From positions 220,264-284,263 of the forward strand of contig NZ_MVIM01000008.1 of assembly GCF_002086795.1 (NCBI RefSeq): a DNA stretch of 64,000 nucleotides, written 5' to 3'. Below the pieces are notes generated by a model, which was not told where the DNA came from, did no database searches, and was given only the letters and a program-made list of their open reading frames with translations. The position numbers were made by a program, and so were the translations under genes. How positions within the stretch are numbered: position 1 is the stretch's first letter; each line of letters opens with the position of its first letter. Shown here one piece after another: positions 50,651 through 60,105 of this stretch. This DNA is from Mycolicibacterium tusciae (GTDB lineage Bacteria; Actinomycetota; Actinomycetes; Mycobacteriales; Mycobacteriaceae).

Positions 50651-51418
50651 GTGGTCGCTTCCGACGTCCTCGTCAAGCCGGTCCGCGCAGTCGGCGGTTT
50701 CTACGGGATGGCGCTCGACACGTTCGTCGCCATGGTCAGGCCGCCGTTCGCATGGCGCGAATTCATCACCCAGGCGTGGTTCGTCGCGCGGGTGTCGATC
50801 GTGCCGACCTTGATGTTGACGATCCCCTACACCGTGCTGCTGACGTTCACCTTCAACATTCTGCTCAGGGAGTTCGGTGCGGCCGACTTCTCCGGAACCG
50901 GTGCCGCGCTCGGTACGGTGCGGCAGATCGGTCCGATCGTGACGGTGCTGGTTGTCGCGGGCGCCGGTGCCACGGCCATGTGCGCCGACCTCGGCGCCAG
51001 GACCATTCGTGAGGAACTCGACGCGCTGCGAGTGATGGGCGTCGATCCGATCCAGGCCCTCGTGGTGCCCCGCGTGCTGGCCGCGACCCTGGTATCGCTG
51101 GCACTGTCCGCGACGGTGATCCTCGTCGGACTCGCGGGCGCCTACTTCTTCTGTATCTACATCCAGAACGTGTCACCCGGTGCGTTCGCGGCCGGGCTCA
51201 CCCTGATCATCGGCGCGCTCGACGTTACGATCGCGCTGGTCAAGGCGGCGTTGTTCGGGCTCTCGGCAGGTCTGATTGCCTGCTACAAAGGCATCTCCGT
51301 CGGCGGCGGCCCGGCAGGCGTCGGCAACGCGGTCAACGAGACCGTCGTCTTCACGTTCATGGCGCTGTTCGCGATCAACGTCGTCGCGACCGCGGTGGCA
51401 GTGCGGGTGACGATGTGA
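50651..51418 (+). CDS. MCE operon permease YrbEA (MlaE family)
   Basis: A 255-residue integral membrane protein, first gene of the MCE operon. It has five to six hydrophobic helices. The MlaE-family cytosolic signature is CADLGARTIREELDALRVMGVDPIQALVVPRVLA, quoted in part, with GGGPAGVGNAVNETVV near the end. With YrbEB it forms the transmembrane channel of an ABC-type lipid importer driven by an MceG ATPase encoded elsewhere. The GTG at 50651 has GGAAG about 7 nt upstream. It overlaps YrbEB by 4 bp. Confidence 0.95.
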   Translation: MVASDVLVKPVRAVGGFYGMALDTFVAMVRPPFAWREFITQAWFVARVSIVPTLMLTIPYTVLLTFTFNILLREFGAADFSGTGAALGTVRQIGPIVTVLVVAGAGATAMCADLGARTIREELDALRVMGVDPIQALVVPRVLAATLVSLALSATVILVGLAGAYFFCIYIQNVSPGAFAAGLTLIIGALDVTIALVKAALFGLSAGLIACYKGISVGGGPAGVGNAVNETVVFTFMALFAINVVATAVAVRVTM

Positions 51419-52290
51419 GTAGCGCACCTTTGGAGCGGACCCGCCGGCCGATCGACCGGCGGTTCCCACGCTTGGCGAAGCGGCTCGACGGTTATACCGC
51501 AGCCTGGAATCACGTTGGCACGCAGACGAAGTTCTACGGCAAGACGCTGCGCAGCATCCCGTACGTGTTCACGAACTACCGGATCGAACTGATGCGCATC
51601 ATCGCTCAGATGGGCCTGGGCACAGGCGCTCTGGTGGTGATCGGCGGAACGGTCGCGATCGTCGGCTTTCTCACGGTGACCACCGGCGCCCTGGTGGCGG
51701 TGCAGGGCTATACCGACTTCTCCGAGATCGGCGTCGAGGCGTTGACGGGGTTCGCGTCGGCGTTCTTCAATGTTCGCCTCATCGCGCCGGCGACCACGGC
51801 GATCGCACTGGCGGCCACCATCGGCGCCGGCGCCACGGCGCAACTGGGCGCCATGCGGATCAACGAGGAGATCGACGCGCTCGAGGTGATGGGCATCCGC
51901 AGCATCGCGTACCTCGCGTCCACCCGCGTTATGGCGGGCCTCGTCGTCGTGATCCCGCTGTACTGCGTCGGCGTGCTCGCGTCGTTCTGGGCCGCACGAT
52001 TCGGCACCACCGTGATCTACGGCCAGTCGACCGGTGTGTATGACCACTACTTTTACACATTCCTAAATCCCACGGACCTGGTGTGGTCGTTCGTTCAGAG
52101 CATCGCGATGGCCGTGGTGATCATGCTGATTCACACCTATTACGGCTTCTCGGCAAGCGGCGGACCGGCGGGCGTGGGGGAGGCTGTGGGACGTGCGGTG
52201 CGGACCTCGCTGATCGTCGCGGCCTTCGTCGTGATGATGATCTCGCTCGCGGTGTACGGGCAAACCGGCAACTTCAATCTGGCTGGATGA
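51415..52290 (+). CDS. MCE operon permease YrbEB (MlaE family)
   Basis: A 291-residue permease paralogous to YrbEA, with an N-terminal extension of about 60 residues ending in NYRIELMRIIAQMGLGTGALVV. The MlaE signature is GAMRINEEIDALEVMGIRSIAYLASTRVMA (in part), and GGPAGVGEAVGRAVR closes it. The GTG start overlaps the upstream stop (GTGA), so translation is coupled. The MceA gene begins 4 bp after the stop. It is the second half of the permease heterodimer. Confidence 0.95.
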   Translation: MSSAPLERTRRPIDRRFPRLAKRLDGYTAAWNHVGTQTKFYGKTLRSIPYVFTNYRIELMRIIAQMGLGTGALVVIGGTVAIVGFLTVTTGALVAVQGYTDFSEIGVEALTGFASAFFNVRLIAPATTAIALAATIGAGATAQLGAMRINEEIDALEVMGIRSIAYLASTRVMAGLVVVIPLYCVGVLASFWAARFGTTVIYGQSTGVYDHYFYTFLNPTDLVWSFVQSIAMAVVIMLIHTYYGFSASGGPAGVGEAVGRAVRTSLIVAAFVVMMISLAVYGQTGNFNLAG

Positions 52291-52294
52291 CGCG

Positions 52295-53752
52295 ATGGCT
52301 GACGCGAGGGACGACGAGGGGCTGCACCCGGGTTGGTGGACGCTGTTCCTGGTTCTGTTGGTGATCGGCGCCATCTGGCTGACGGCGGCGTTGTTCACGG
52401 GCTCGCTGGAGAAGTTCGTGCCGGTCACGCTGACGTCCGAGCGGTCCGGTCTGGTGATGGAAACCGACGCCAAGGTCAAGCTGCGTGGCGTTCAGGTCGG
52501 GCGGGTCGCTGCAATCGAGGGCGGCAGCGAACCGGTCAAGCTCAAGCTCGAGATCTACCCGGATCAACTCCAGTACATCCCGGCCAACGTCGAGGCGCAG
52601 ATCCGCGCCACCACGGTGTTCGGCGCCAAGTTCGTCGACCTCGTCTATCCGAGCGATCCCAGCTCGGAACGGCTGAGGGCCGGCCAGGTGCTGGTGTCGC
52701 GCAACGTCAGCGTCGAGGTCAACACGGTGTTCGAGAACGTCGTCGGCGTGCTCGACCAGATCGACCCGGCCAAGCTCAACAGCGTGCTGTCGGCGCTCGC
52801 CGAAGGTGTCCGCGGCAAGGGCGAGCGGATCGGAGAGGCGACCACCGACGCCAATCAGGTCCTTCTCGCGCTGAACCCGCGCAGCGAGACCATCCGCGCT
52901 GACTGGCAGTCGCTCAAGAACTTCAGCGACACCTATAGCGTTGCGGCACAAGACATTCTCGCGACGCTCAACGCGGCAAGCACCACCAGCGAGACCATCG
53001 TCAGGCGTGCGGACGCCCTGGATGCGTTGCTGCTCAGCACAATCGGGCTCTCCAACAGTGGCATCGCGCTGCTCGCGCCGAGTCAGGCGAATCTGATCAG
53101 GGCCATCAACGTGCTCGAGCCGACGACCAACCTGCTGTCCAAGTACGACCCGTCCTACACCTGCTTGCTGTTGGGCGCCAAGCATCTACTGGACCACGGC
53201 GGGTACGAAGCGCCGGGCGGCAACGGGCGATCGATCGTCCTCGACGCCGGCCTGGCCCTCGGGGATGACCCGTACAGCTTCCCGCGGCACCTGCCGATCG
53301 TCGGTGCCAAGGGCGGTCCAGGTGGCAAGCCGGGTTGCGGGTCACTGCCGGACGTCAAGGAGAACTGGCCCGTCCGCCAGCTCGTGACGAACACCGGCTT
53401 CGGAACCGGCGTCGACTGGCGACCCAACCCCGGCATCGGTTTCCCCGGCTACGTCAACTACCTGCCGACCACCCGTGCGGTGCCCGAGCCGCCGAGTATC
53501 CGAAACCTGTTCGGCGGCCCCGCGATCGGGCCGGTCCCGTATCCGGGTGCCCCGGCATACGGCGCGCCGCTGTACGCGCCGGACGGAACGCCGCTGTGGC
53601 CGGGTCTGCCGCCGGCCCCGCCACCGGGAGCGCCGAAGGATCCGGGTCCGCGGCCGGGGTCGGAGCCCTTCGTGGTGCAGGCGCCCGCGTTCCAGCAGCC
53701 GACACCGTTGCCGCCGGTTCCGTTGCCGCACTTCGCGGCACCAGGACCGTGA
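52295..53752 (+). CDS. MCE-family protein MceA
   Basis: A 485-residue protein. One N-terminal helix (12-34) anchors it. The MCE domain (about 40-125) contains RSGLVMETDAKVKLRGVQVGRV and the invariant-type ATTVFGAKFVDL. A long helical region follows (130-290) with a disulfide-capable Cys at SYTCLLLG. The C-terminal 100 residues are Pro/Gly-rich (YPGAPAYGAPLYAP). It forms part of the hexameric periplasmic tunnel carrying lipid to the permease. Start is supported by the 4-bp gap to YrbEB. Confidence 0.93.
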   Translation: MADARDDEGLHPGWWTLFLVLLVIGAIWLTAALFTGSLEKFVPVTLTSERSGLVMETDAKVKLRGVQVGRVAAIEGGSEPVKLKLEIYPDQLQYIPANVEAQIRATTVFGAKFVDLVYPSDPSSERLRAGQVLVSRNVSVEVNTVFENVVGVLDQIDPAKLNSVLSALAEGVRGKGERIGEATTDANQVLLALNPRSETIRADWQSLKNFSDTYSVAAQDILATLNAASTTSETIVRRADALDALLLSTIGLSNSGIALLAPSQANLIRAINVLEPTTNLLSKYDPSYTCLLLGAKHLLDHGGYEAPGGNGRSIVLDAGLALGDDPYSFPRHLPIVGAKGGPGGKPGCGSLPDVKENWPVRQLVTNTGFGTGVDWRPNPGIGFPGYVNYLPTTRAVPEPPSIRNLFGGPAIGPVPYPGAPAYGAPLYAPDGTPLWPGLPPAPPPGAPKDPGPRPGSEPFVVQAPAFQQPTPLPPVPLPHFAAPGP

Positions 53753-53798
53753 CCCCCCGACACTTCGACCGACACTTCGACCGGAAAGGAATGCCGCA

Positions 53799-54830
53799 GT
53801 GACCGCCAACTGGAAAAGCGCAGCCGTGCGTCTCGGCGTCTTCCTGGCCGTGTGTCTGCTCGGGGTGTTCGCGCTGTACGCGGTGTTCGGGCAGTTGCGC
53901 TTCGGAGAGAAGGCCAACACATACAAGGCCGAGTTCCTGAACGTGACCGGCCTGGAGAAGAACGACTTCGTCCGCATCGCGGGCGTGGAGGTCGGCAAGG
54001 TCGAGAACATCTCGATCCAGGGGGACACGACCGCACTCGTCGAGTTCACCGCCGACGATTCGGTCGTGCTCACCGACGGCAACCGGGCGGTCATCCGGTA
54101 CGACGACCTCATCGGTGGCCGTTACCTGTCGGTGGTGGAGGGTGCGGGTGGCACCACGAAAGTCAAGCCGGGGGAAACGATTCCGCTGGCCCGCACATCG
54201 CCCGCACTGGATCTCGATGCGTTGATCGGTGGCTTCCGGCCGCTTTTCTCGGCGTTGGACCCCGACCAGGTGAATGCCTTGTCCGGACAGCTGATTGCGG
54301 CGTTCGAGGGCCAGGGCGCGACGATCGGCTCATTCCTGACGCAGACCGCGGCATTGACCAACACCCTGGCCGACCGGGATCAGTTGATCGGAGAGGTCAT
54401 CGTCAACCTGAACATCGTGCTCGGGTCGCTCGGCGGCCAAAGTGACCAGTTCGCAAAGGCGGTCGACTCGCTTTCGGAGCTGGTGCAGGGACTCGCGGAG
54501 CGCAGGACCGATATCGCCAACGGTGTTGCGTATGCGAACGCCGCAGCAGGTAGTGTCGCGGATCTGCTGTCGCAGGCACGTCCGCCGTTCGCGAAGACCA
54601 TCCAGGAAACGGACCGGGCGGCAGGCATCGTGGTGGCCGACATCGACTACTTCGACAACCTGATCAACACCCTCCCCGACGCCTATCAGGCGTTGAGCCG
54701 GCAGGGCATCTACGGTGACTTCTTCTCGTTCTATCTGTGCGACATCGTCCTCAAGCTCAACGGCAAGGGTGGCCAGCCGGTCTACGTGAAGATCGCCGGA
54801 CAGCAGACGGGGAGGTGCGCGCCGCGATGA
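53799..54830 (+). CDS. MCE-family protein MceB
   Basis: A 343-residue protein with an N-terminal helix (AAVRLGVFLAVCLLGVFALYAVF), an MCE domain (EFLNVTGLEKNDFVRIAGVEVGKVENI, RYDDLIGGRYLSVVEG) and a helical needle to about 300. The C-terminal CDIVLKLNGKGGQPVYVKIAGQQTGRC has two Cys that may pair. It lacks the Pro-rich tail of MceA, C and D. The GTG at 53799 follows AAGGA. The stop overlaps the MceC ATG by 4 bp. It is part of the Mce heterohexamer. Confidence 0.93.
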   Translation: MTANWKSAAVRLGVFLAVCLLGVFALYAVFGQLRFGEKANTYKAEFLNVTGLEKNDFVRIAGVEVGKVENISIQGDTTALVEFTADDSVVLTDGNRAVIRYDDLIGGRYLSVVEGAGGTTKVKPGETIPLARTSPALDLDALIGGFRPLFSALDPDQVNALSGQLIAAFEGQGATIGSFLTQTAALTNTLADRDQLIGEVIVNLNIVLGSLGGQSDQFAKAVDSLSELVQGLAERRTDIANGVAYANAAAGSVADLLSQARPPFAKTIQETDRAAGIVVADIDYFDNLINTLPDAYQALSRQGIYGDFFSFYLCDIVLKLNGKGGQPVYVKIAGQQTGRCAPR

Positions 54831-56182
54831 AGCCGTTCTCTGAACGTAGTCCGCTCGTCATGGGGGCCATCGGCCTCGGCCTGACCGCCGCGATCGTGCT
54901 CGTCGCGCTGCAATACGACAAGATCCCGTTCATCAACCAGACGAAGGAGTACTCGGCGTACTTCGACGAGGCCGGCGGACTGACAACCGGTGCGGGCGTG
55001 CAGGTTTCGGGCTTCCAGGTGGGCCAGGTCCGGTCGATCGACCTGGATGGGCCGCAGGTTCTGGTCAAGTTCACCATCGACGACGACATCGCGCTCGGGG
55101 ACCGCACCGAGGCCGCGATCAAGACCAAGGGTCTGCTGGGCGCGAAGATCCTCGAGGTCATGTCGCGCGGCGACGGCCGCCAGGAGGGCACGATTCCGCG
55201 TGACCGCACGACGTCGCCGTACCAGCTGCCCGACGCGCTGGGTGAGCTCGCGACGACCATCAGCGGTCTGGACACCACTCAGCTTTCCGATTCCCTGCGG
55301 GTGGTTGCGGATACGTTCTCCGAGACCCCGCCCCAGCTTCGGGTCGCGGTCGAGGGCGTTGCCCGGTTCTCCGAGACCCTCAACGAACGCGACGCGGAGC
55401 TGCGGGAACTGCTCACCAACGCCAACAAGTCGACGGCGGTGCTGGCCGAGCGCAGCGACCAGGTTGTCAGCCTGATTGCCGACACCAATGCGCTTCTGGC
55501 GGAGCTGCAGAACCAGAGCGCCGCAATCGACCAGATCTCGGGCAGCATCTCGGCGTTGAGCCAGCAGTTGGAGGGTTTCATCTCCGAGAACCGCGACACG
55601 ATGAGGCCCGCGATCGACAAGCTCAACGGCGTGCTGACGGTCCTCGACAACCGCAAGGAGCGGCTGCAGAAGGGGCTGAAACTGCTGACCGGCTATGCGA
55701 TGTCGCTCGGTGAGTCGGTCTCGTCGGGGCCGTTCTTCAAGAACTACATCGCCAACCTGCTGCCCGGCCAGTTCCTGCAGCCGTTCATCGACGTGGCGTT
55801 CTCCGACCTCGGTCTGGATCCCAACGTGCTGTTGCCGTCCGAGCGCACCGACCCGCAGATCGGCACACCCGCGGTCCCGGCGATGCCGGTGCCGTACCCA
55901 CGTACCGGCCAGGGCGGGGATCCGAATCTTCAGCTGCCCGATGCCATCACGGGCAATCCGGGTGATCAAGGGTGTGGTCCGCCAGGGCTGCCGCTGCCCG
56001 GCCCGACCGGCTGCTACCCCTACCGCCCGCCGCTTCCCGCACCGCCGCCAGGGGGACCGCCGCCGGGACCGCCCGCGGAGGCGCCGGCGGGGCTGGGGTC
56101 CATCCCGGTGCCGACGCCGAGCCCGGTGATGGTTCCCGCACCCGGTGAGGCGCCGCCGCTGACCGGGGAGGCGGGCCAGTGA
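54827..56182 (+). CDS. MCE-family protein MceC
   Basis: A 451-residue protein. Anchor helix at about 13-32 (GAIGLGLTAAIVLVALQYDK). The MCE domain contains FDEAGGLTTGAGVQVSGFQVGQV and KTKGLLGAKILEV. A coiled-coil-prone segment with repeated heptads follows (LSQQLEGFISENRDTMRPAIDKLN). A Pro-rich C-terminal tail (PPLPAPPPGGPPPGPPAEAP) is probably disordered and extends through the envelope. ATG overlaps the MceB stop by 4 bp; the GTG of MceD overlaps its stop by 4 bp. Confidence 0.93.
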   Translation: MKPFSERSPLVMGAIGLGLTAAIVLVALQYDKIPFINQTKEYSAYFDEAGGLTTGAGVQVSGFQVGQVRSIDLDGPQVLVKFTIDDDIALGDRTEAAIKTKGLLGAKILEVMSRGDGRQEGTIPRDRTTSPYQLPDALGELATTISGLDTTQLSDSLRVVADTFSETPPQLRVAVEGVARFSETLNERDAELRELLTNANKSTAVLAERSDQVVSLIADTNALLAELQNQSAAIDQISGSISALSQQLEGFISENRDTMRPAIDKLNGVLTVLDNRKERLQKGLKLLTGYAMSLGESVSSGPFFKNYIANLLPGQFLQPFIDVAFSDLGLDPNVLLPSERTDPQIGTPAVPAMPVPYPRTGQGGDPNLQLPDAITGNPGDQGCGPPGLPLPGPTGCYPYRPPLPAPPPGGPPPGPPAEAPAGLGSIPVPTPSPVMVPAPGEAPPLTGEAGQ

Positions 56183-57501
56183 ACCGTATTCGCAAGAGCT
56201 GGGTGGCCCTAGCGCTGGTCGTGCTGCTGGTCGCGGGTGTGGTCGCGCTACTGCGCACCAGCGACACCATCAACCGCACGAATGTCGTTGCGTACTTCGA
56301 GAACAGCAACGGCATCTACGAGGGTGACGACGTGCGGATACTCGGGGTGAACGTCGGCTCGATCAGCAAGATCGAGCCTGAGCCCGACCGCGTCAAGATC
56401 TCCTTCTGGTACAACAGCAAGTACAAGGTGCCCGCGGACGCCAACGCCGCGGTCCTGTCGCCGACGCTGGTGACCTCGCGCGCGATCCAGCTGACGCCGG
56501 TGTACACGGGCGGGCCCACGATGGCCGACAACACGGTGATTCCGCGTGAGCGCACGGTGGTGCCGGTCGAATGGGACACGTTGCGTTCTCAGCTCGAACG
56601 ACTGGCCCAGGAGCTGCAGCCCACGGAGCCCGGCGGGGTGAGCCCGCTCGGCTCGGTGATCAACACCGCCGCCGACAACCTGCGTGGCCAGGGTGCGAAC
56701 ATCCGCGACACGGTGATCAAGCTGTCGCAAGCCTTTTCGGCTCTCGGCGACAAGAGCACCGACATCTTCTCTACCATCAAGAACCTGTCGATCCTGGTGT
56801 CGGCGCTGCAGGACAGCACGAACCTGATGCGTCAGCTCAACCAGAACCTGGCGTCGGTCACCGGCCTGCTTGCCGACAACCCCAATGAGGTTGCCGACGC
56901 CGTAAGGGATTTCAACGCCGTCATCGGTGACGTCCAGACGTTCGTCGCGGACAACCGAGAATCCCTGGGCACCACATCGGACAAGCTGGCCGGAGTGACC
57001 CAGGCGCTGAACGACAGCCTTGACGACGTCAAACAGTTCCTGCACGTGGCGCCCAATTCATTCCAGAACTACGTCAACGTGTATCAACCGGCGCAGGGTG
57101 GCGCGAGCGCGATCCTCGCGGTCAACAACTTCGCCAACCCGATCAGCTTCCTGTGCGGCGCGGTGCAGGCGGCCTCGCGGCTGAATGCCGAGCAGTCGGC
57201 GAAGCTGTGTGTGCAGTATCTGGCGCCGATCATCAAGAACCGTCAGTACAACTTCCCGCCGATCGGCCAGAACCTCTTCATCGGTGCGCAGGCGCGGCCG
57301 AACGAGATCACCTACAGCGAGGAGTGGATGCGGCCCAACTACATTCCGCCGCAACCGCCCGCTGCGCCGTCGCCGTCGCCGGACGGCGCTGCGCCGCCCC
57401 CGCCGCCGGGACCCCCGCTTCCTGCCGAGGCCGTCGTGGCCACGAACCCAATTGACGGTCTGCAGGGCATGATGGTGCCGCATGGAACGGGGCCACGATG
57501 A
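56179..57501 (+). CDS. MCE-family protein MceD
   Basis: A 440-residue protein. Anchor helix at 8-26 (VALALVVLLVAGVVALLR). The MCE domain contains ENSNGIYEGDDVRILGVNVGSI and SPTLVTSRAIQLTPVYTGGP. The helical domain includes DKSTDIFSTIKNLSILVSALQDSTNLMRQLNQNLASVTGLL. A Cys pair lies in ISFLCGAV and AKLCVQYL. The tail is Pro-rich (PPAAPSPSPDGAAPPPPPGPP). Its stop overlaps the MceE ATG by 4 bp, keeping the stoichiometry of the six subunits. Confidence 0.93.
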   Translation: MNRIRKSWVALALVVLLVAGVVALLRTSDTINRTNVVAYFENSNGIYEGDDVRILGVNVGSISKIEPEPDRVKISFWYNSKYKVPADANAAVLSPTLVTSRAIQLTPVYTGGPTMADNTVIPRERTVVPVEWDTLRSQLERLAQELQPTEPGGVSPLGSVINTAADNLRGQGANIRDTVIKLSQAFSALGDKSTDIFSTIKNLSILVSALQDSTNLMRQLNQNLASVTGLLADNPNEVADAVRDFNAVIGDVQTFVADNRESLGTTSDKLAGVTQALNDSLDDVKQFLHVAPNSFQNYVNVYQPAQGGASAILAVNNFANPISFLCGAVQAASRLNAEQSAKLCVQYLAPIIKNRQYNFPPIGQNLFIGAQARPNEITYSEEWMRPNYIPPQPPAAPSPSPDGAAPPPPPGPPLPAEAVVATNPIDGLQGMMVPHGTGPR

Positions 57502-58655
57502 CGACGCGACGAATTCGATTGCGCACCAGCGCGGTACTGCTGGCCGTCGCCGCTGTGGTTTCCGGTTGCGGTGATTGGCAGGGACTGAACTCGATTCCGC
57601 TGCCGGGGGTGCAGGGCCGCGGGCCCGGCGCGTTCACCATTCAGGCGCAGATGCCCGACGTCGACAACATCGAGCCGAATTCCCGGGTCCGGGTCGCAGA
57701 TGTGACGGTCGGCAACGTGACCAAGATCGAGCGGCAGGGTTGGAACGCCCTGGTCACGATGGAGCTCAACGAGAATGTCCAGCTGCCCGCCAACGCCACG
57801 GCCAAGCTGGGGCAGACCAGCCTGTTGGGTTCGCTGCACATCGAACTCGCGCCCCCGACCGATGTGGCGCCGGAGGGCAGGCTGCGCGAAGGTTCGCTGA
57901 TTCCGCTGAAGTCGGCGAGCAATTACCCGAGCACCGAGCAGACGCTGGCGTCGGTCGCGCTGTTGCTCAATGGTGGTGGGATCGGGCATGTTCAGGACAT
58001 CACCGAGGCGTTCAGCACCGCGTGGACGGGCCGCGAAGCCGACCTGCGCAGTCTCATCGAGCAGCTCGACATCTTCATCGGCTACGTGAACGACCAAAAG
58101 GGCGACATCATCGCCGCCAACGAGGGCATCAACAATCTGGTCGGCCAGATCGCCGAGCAGAAGCCGGTGGTGGACAGGGCATTGCGCACGATCCCCGATG
58201 CGCTCGAGGTGCTGAAGGATCAACGGGACAACCTTTCCGAGGCGCTCGTACAGCTGGGCAGGTTCAGCGCGCTGGCCGCCGATTCGGTCGACCAGACCAA
58301 GGAAGCGCTCGTCCAGGAGCTCAGGGACCTGGGGCCGACGCTGGAACAGCTTGCCAATGCGGGTCCGGCGCTGACGCGGGCACTGAGCTTCCTGCCGACG
58401 TTCCCGTTCCCGAAAGAGACGCTGACCAACTGGATCCGGGGCGACTACGCGAACCTGTCGTTGATCGTGGACATGACGCTCAGCCGCATCGACCAAGGTT
58501 TCTTCACCGGAACGCGATTCGAGTGCAACCTGACGTGGATGGAGTTGTTCTGGGGCCGCACGGTCGGTCAGATGCCCAGCCCCTGTAACCACAACGTTCC
58601 GCCCCCTGGCGGCAACCCGTTGCTCGAGGCGTATCGCTGGGATCAGGGGCCGTGA
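57498..58655 (+). CDS. MCE-family lipoprotein MceE
   Basis: A 385-residue lipoprotein. The signal peptide MTTRRIRLRTSAVLLAVAAVVSGC ends in the lipobox VSGC, with lipidated Cys24. The MCE domain contains IEPNSRVRVADVTVGNV and KLGQTSLLGSLHIEL. The helical domain ends near FECNLTWMELFWGR. MceE is the lipoprotein subunit in all mycobacterial mce operons (LprK/LprN type), which fixes the order here as A-B-C-D-E-F. ATG start overlaps MceD. Confidence 0.94.
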   Translation: MTTRRIRLRTSAVLLAVAAVVSGCGDWQGLNSIPLPGVQGRGPGAFTIQAQMPDVDNIEPNSRVRVADVTVGNVTKIERQGWNALVTMELNENVQLPANATAKLGQTSLLGSLHIELAPPTDVAPEGRLREGSLIPLKSASNYPSTEQTLASVALLLNGGGIGHVQDITEAFSTAWTGREADLRSLIEQLDIFIGYVNDQKGDIIAANEGINNLVGQIAEQKPVVDRALRTIPDALEVLKDQRDNLSEALVQLGRFSALAADSVDQTKEALVQELRDLGPTLEQLANAGPALTRALSFLPTFPFPKETLTNWIRGDYANLSLIVDMTLSRIDQGFFTGTRFECNLTWMELFWGRTVGQMPSPCNHNVPPPGGNPLLEAYRWDQGP

Positions 58656-58656
58656 C

Positions 58657-60105
58657 ATGCGACTGACTCGACAGATCGTCATTCAGCTGATGATCTTCAG
58701 CGTGCTGGCCGTGGTGGCACTGGGCATCATGGTCATCTCGTACATGCGCCTGCCCGCGCTCATGGGCATCGGGGAGTATCGCGTCACCCTGGAACTGCCG
58801 GAAGCCGGTGGGCTGTATACGCGCGGGAACGTCACCTACCGCGGAACTCAGGTCGGCATCGTGAAGAGTGTCAAACTCACCGATAACGGTGTCGCGGCAG
58901 ATCTTTCGCTTGATTCCGACGTGCCGATCCCCGCCGACCTCGAGGCCGAGGTACACAGCGTGTCCGCGGTGGGTGAGTTGTACGTTCAGTTGATTCCGCG
59001 CAGCGGCGACGGCCCGATACTCCGGGACGGCGATGTCATCCCGCAGGATCGCGCGCGGGTCCCCATCGATGTGAACACTGTCCTGGATGCCACCAACCGC
59101 GGTCTTGCCGCGATTCCGCGCGACAACCTGCGCACCGCAGTCGATGAGGCGTACACGGCGTTCGGCGGCCTCGGACCCGAGCTGTCCCGATTGGTCGACG
59201 GCGGGACAAACCTGGCCATCGACGCGCGCGAGAACCTCGACCCGTTGACGACTCTGATCGATCAGTCGCAACCGATCCTCGATTCCCAGACCGACACCGG
59301 CGGCGAGATTCAGGCGTGGGCGTCGAACCTCGCGTCGGTCACCGAACAGCTGCAGTCACAGGACCCCGCGGTGGCAGGCATTCTCGAGAAGGGGCCCGGC
59401 GCAGCCGAAGAGGTGCGCGCGCTGTTCGACCGATTGCAGCCCACGCTGCCGATCGTGTTGGCCAACCTGGCGAACATCGGCGAGGTCGCCGTCGCGTATC
59501 AACCGAGCCTCGAGCAGTTGTTGGTGCTGTTCCCGCAGGGCACCGCGACGACTCAGGCGATCGGCGTCGCCAAGGCGAACACCAAGCAGGACTACATGGG
59601 CGACTATCTGACGCTGAACCTCAACTTGAACCTGCCGCCGCCGTGCACCACCGGATTCCTGCCGACCCAGCAGCAGCGGGTGCCCGCCCTGCAGGACTAT
59701 CCGGACCGGCCCGCCGGCGACGTGTACTGCCGCATCCCGCAGGACGCTCCGTTCAACGTGCGCGGTGCGCGCAACCTGCCGTGTGTCACGGTGCCGGGCA
59801 AACGCGCACCCACGGTGAAGATGTGCGAGAGCGGGGAGACCTACGTTCCGCTCAACGACGGCTACAACTGGAAGGGCGACCCCAACGCGACCCTGTCCGG
59901 TCAGCCGATTCCCCAGCTGCCTCCCGGAGAAGTAGCTCCTCCGCCGGCTCCGGCGCCGCCGCCGATCGCGGCCGCTGAATATGATCCGGCAACAGGCACG
60001 TATGTTGGTCCGGACGGACGTGTGTACACGCAGTCCAACCTGGCCCGAAGCGCCGCAGAGGAGCAAACATGGCAGACGATGCTGATGCCCCCGAGGGGGA
60101 ACTGA
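58657..60105 (+). CDS. MCE-family protein MceF
   Basis: A 482-residue protein. Anchor helix 8-27 (IQLMIFSVLAVVALGIMVIS). The MCE domain contains LPEAGGLYTRGNVTYRGTQVGIV and SAVGELYVQLIPRSG. The helical domain has YTAFGGLGPELSRLVDGGTNLA. A C-terminal region with Cys at PPPCTTG, VYCRIPQD, LPCVTV and MCESGE, plus a Pro-rich linker and YDPATGTYVGPDGRVYTQ, closes it. It starts one base after the MceE stop. Its last 37 bp overlap the first Mce-associated gene. Confidence 0.93.
   Translation: MRLTRQIVIQLMIFSVLAVVALGIMVISYMRLPALMGIGEYRVTLELPEAGGLYTRGNVTYRGTQVGIVKSVKLTDNGVAADLSLDSDVPIPADLEAEVHSVSAVGELYVQLIPRSGDGPILRDGDVIPQDRARVPIDVNTVLDATNRGLAAIPRDNLRTAVDEAYTAFGGLGPELSRLVDGGTNLAIDARENLDPLTTLIDQSQPILDSQTDTGGEIQAWASNLASVTEQLQSQDPAVAGILEKGPGAAEEVRALFDRLQPTLPIVLANLANIGEVAVAYQPSLEQLLVLFPQGTATTQAIGVAKANTKQDYMGDYLTLNLNLNLPPPCTTGFLPTQQQRVPALQDYPDRPAGDVYCRIPQDAPFNVRGARNLPCVTVPGKRAPTVKMCESGETYVPLNDGYNWKGDPNATLSGQPIPQLPPGEVAPPPAPAPPPIAAAEYDPATGTYVGPDGRVYTQSNLARSAAEEQTWQTMLMPPRGN

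Noticed and set aside
54782..55969. 395-codon open frame on the minus strand inside mceC
   Set aside because: Shadow frame. The MCE operon is unbroken on the plus strand with overlapping starts and stops.
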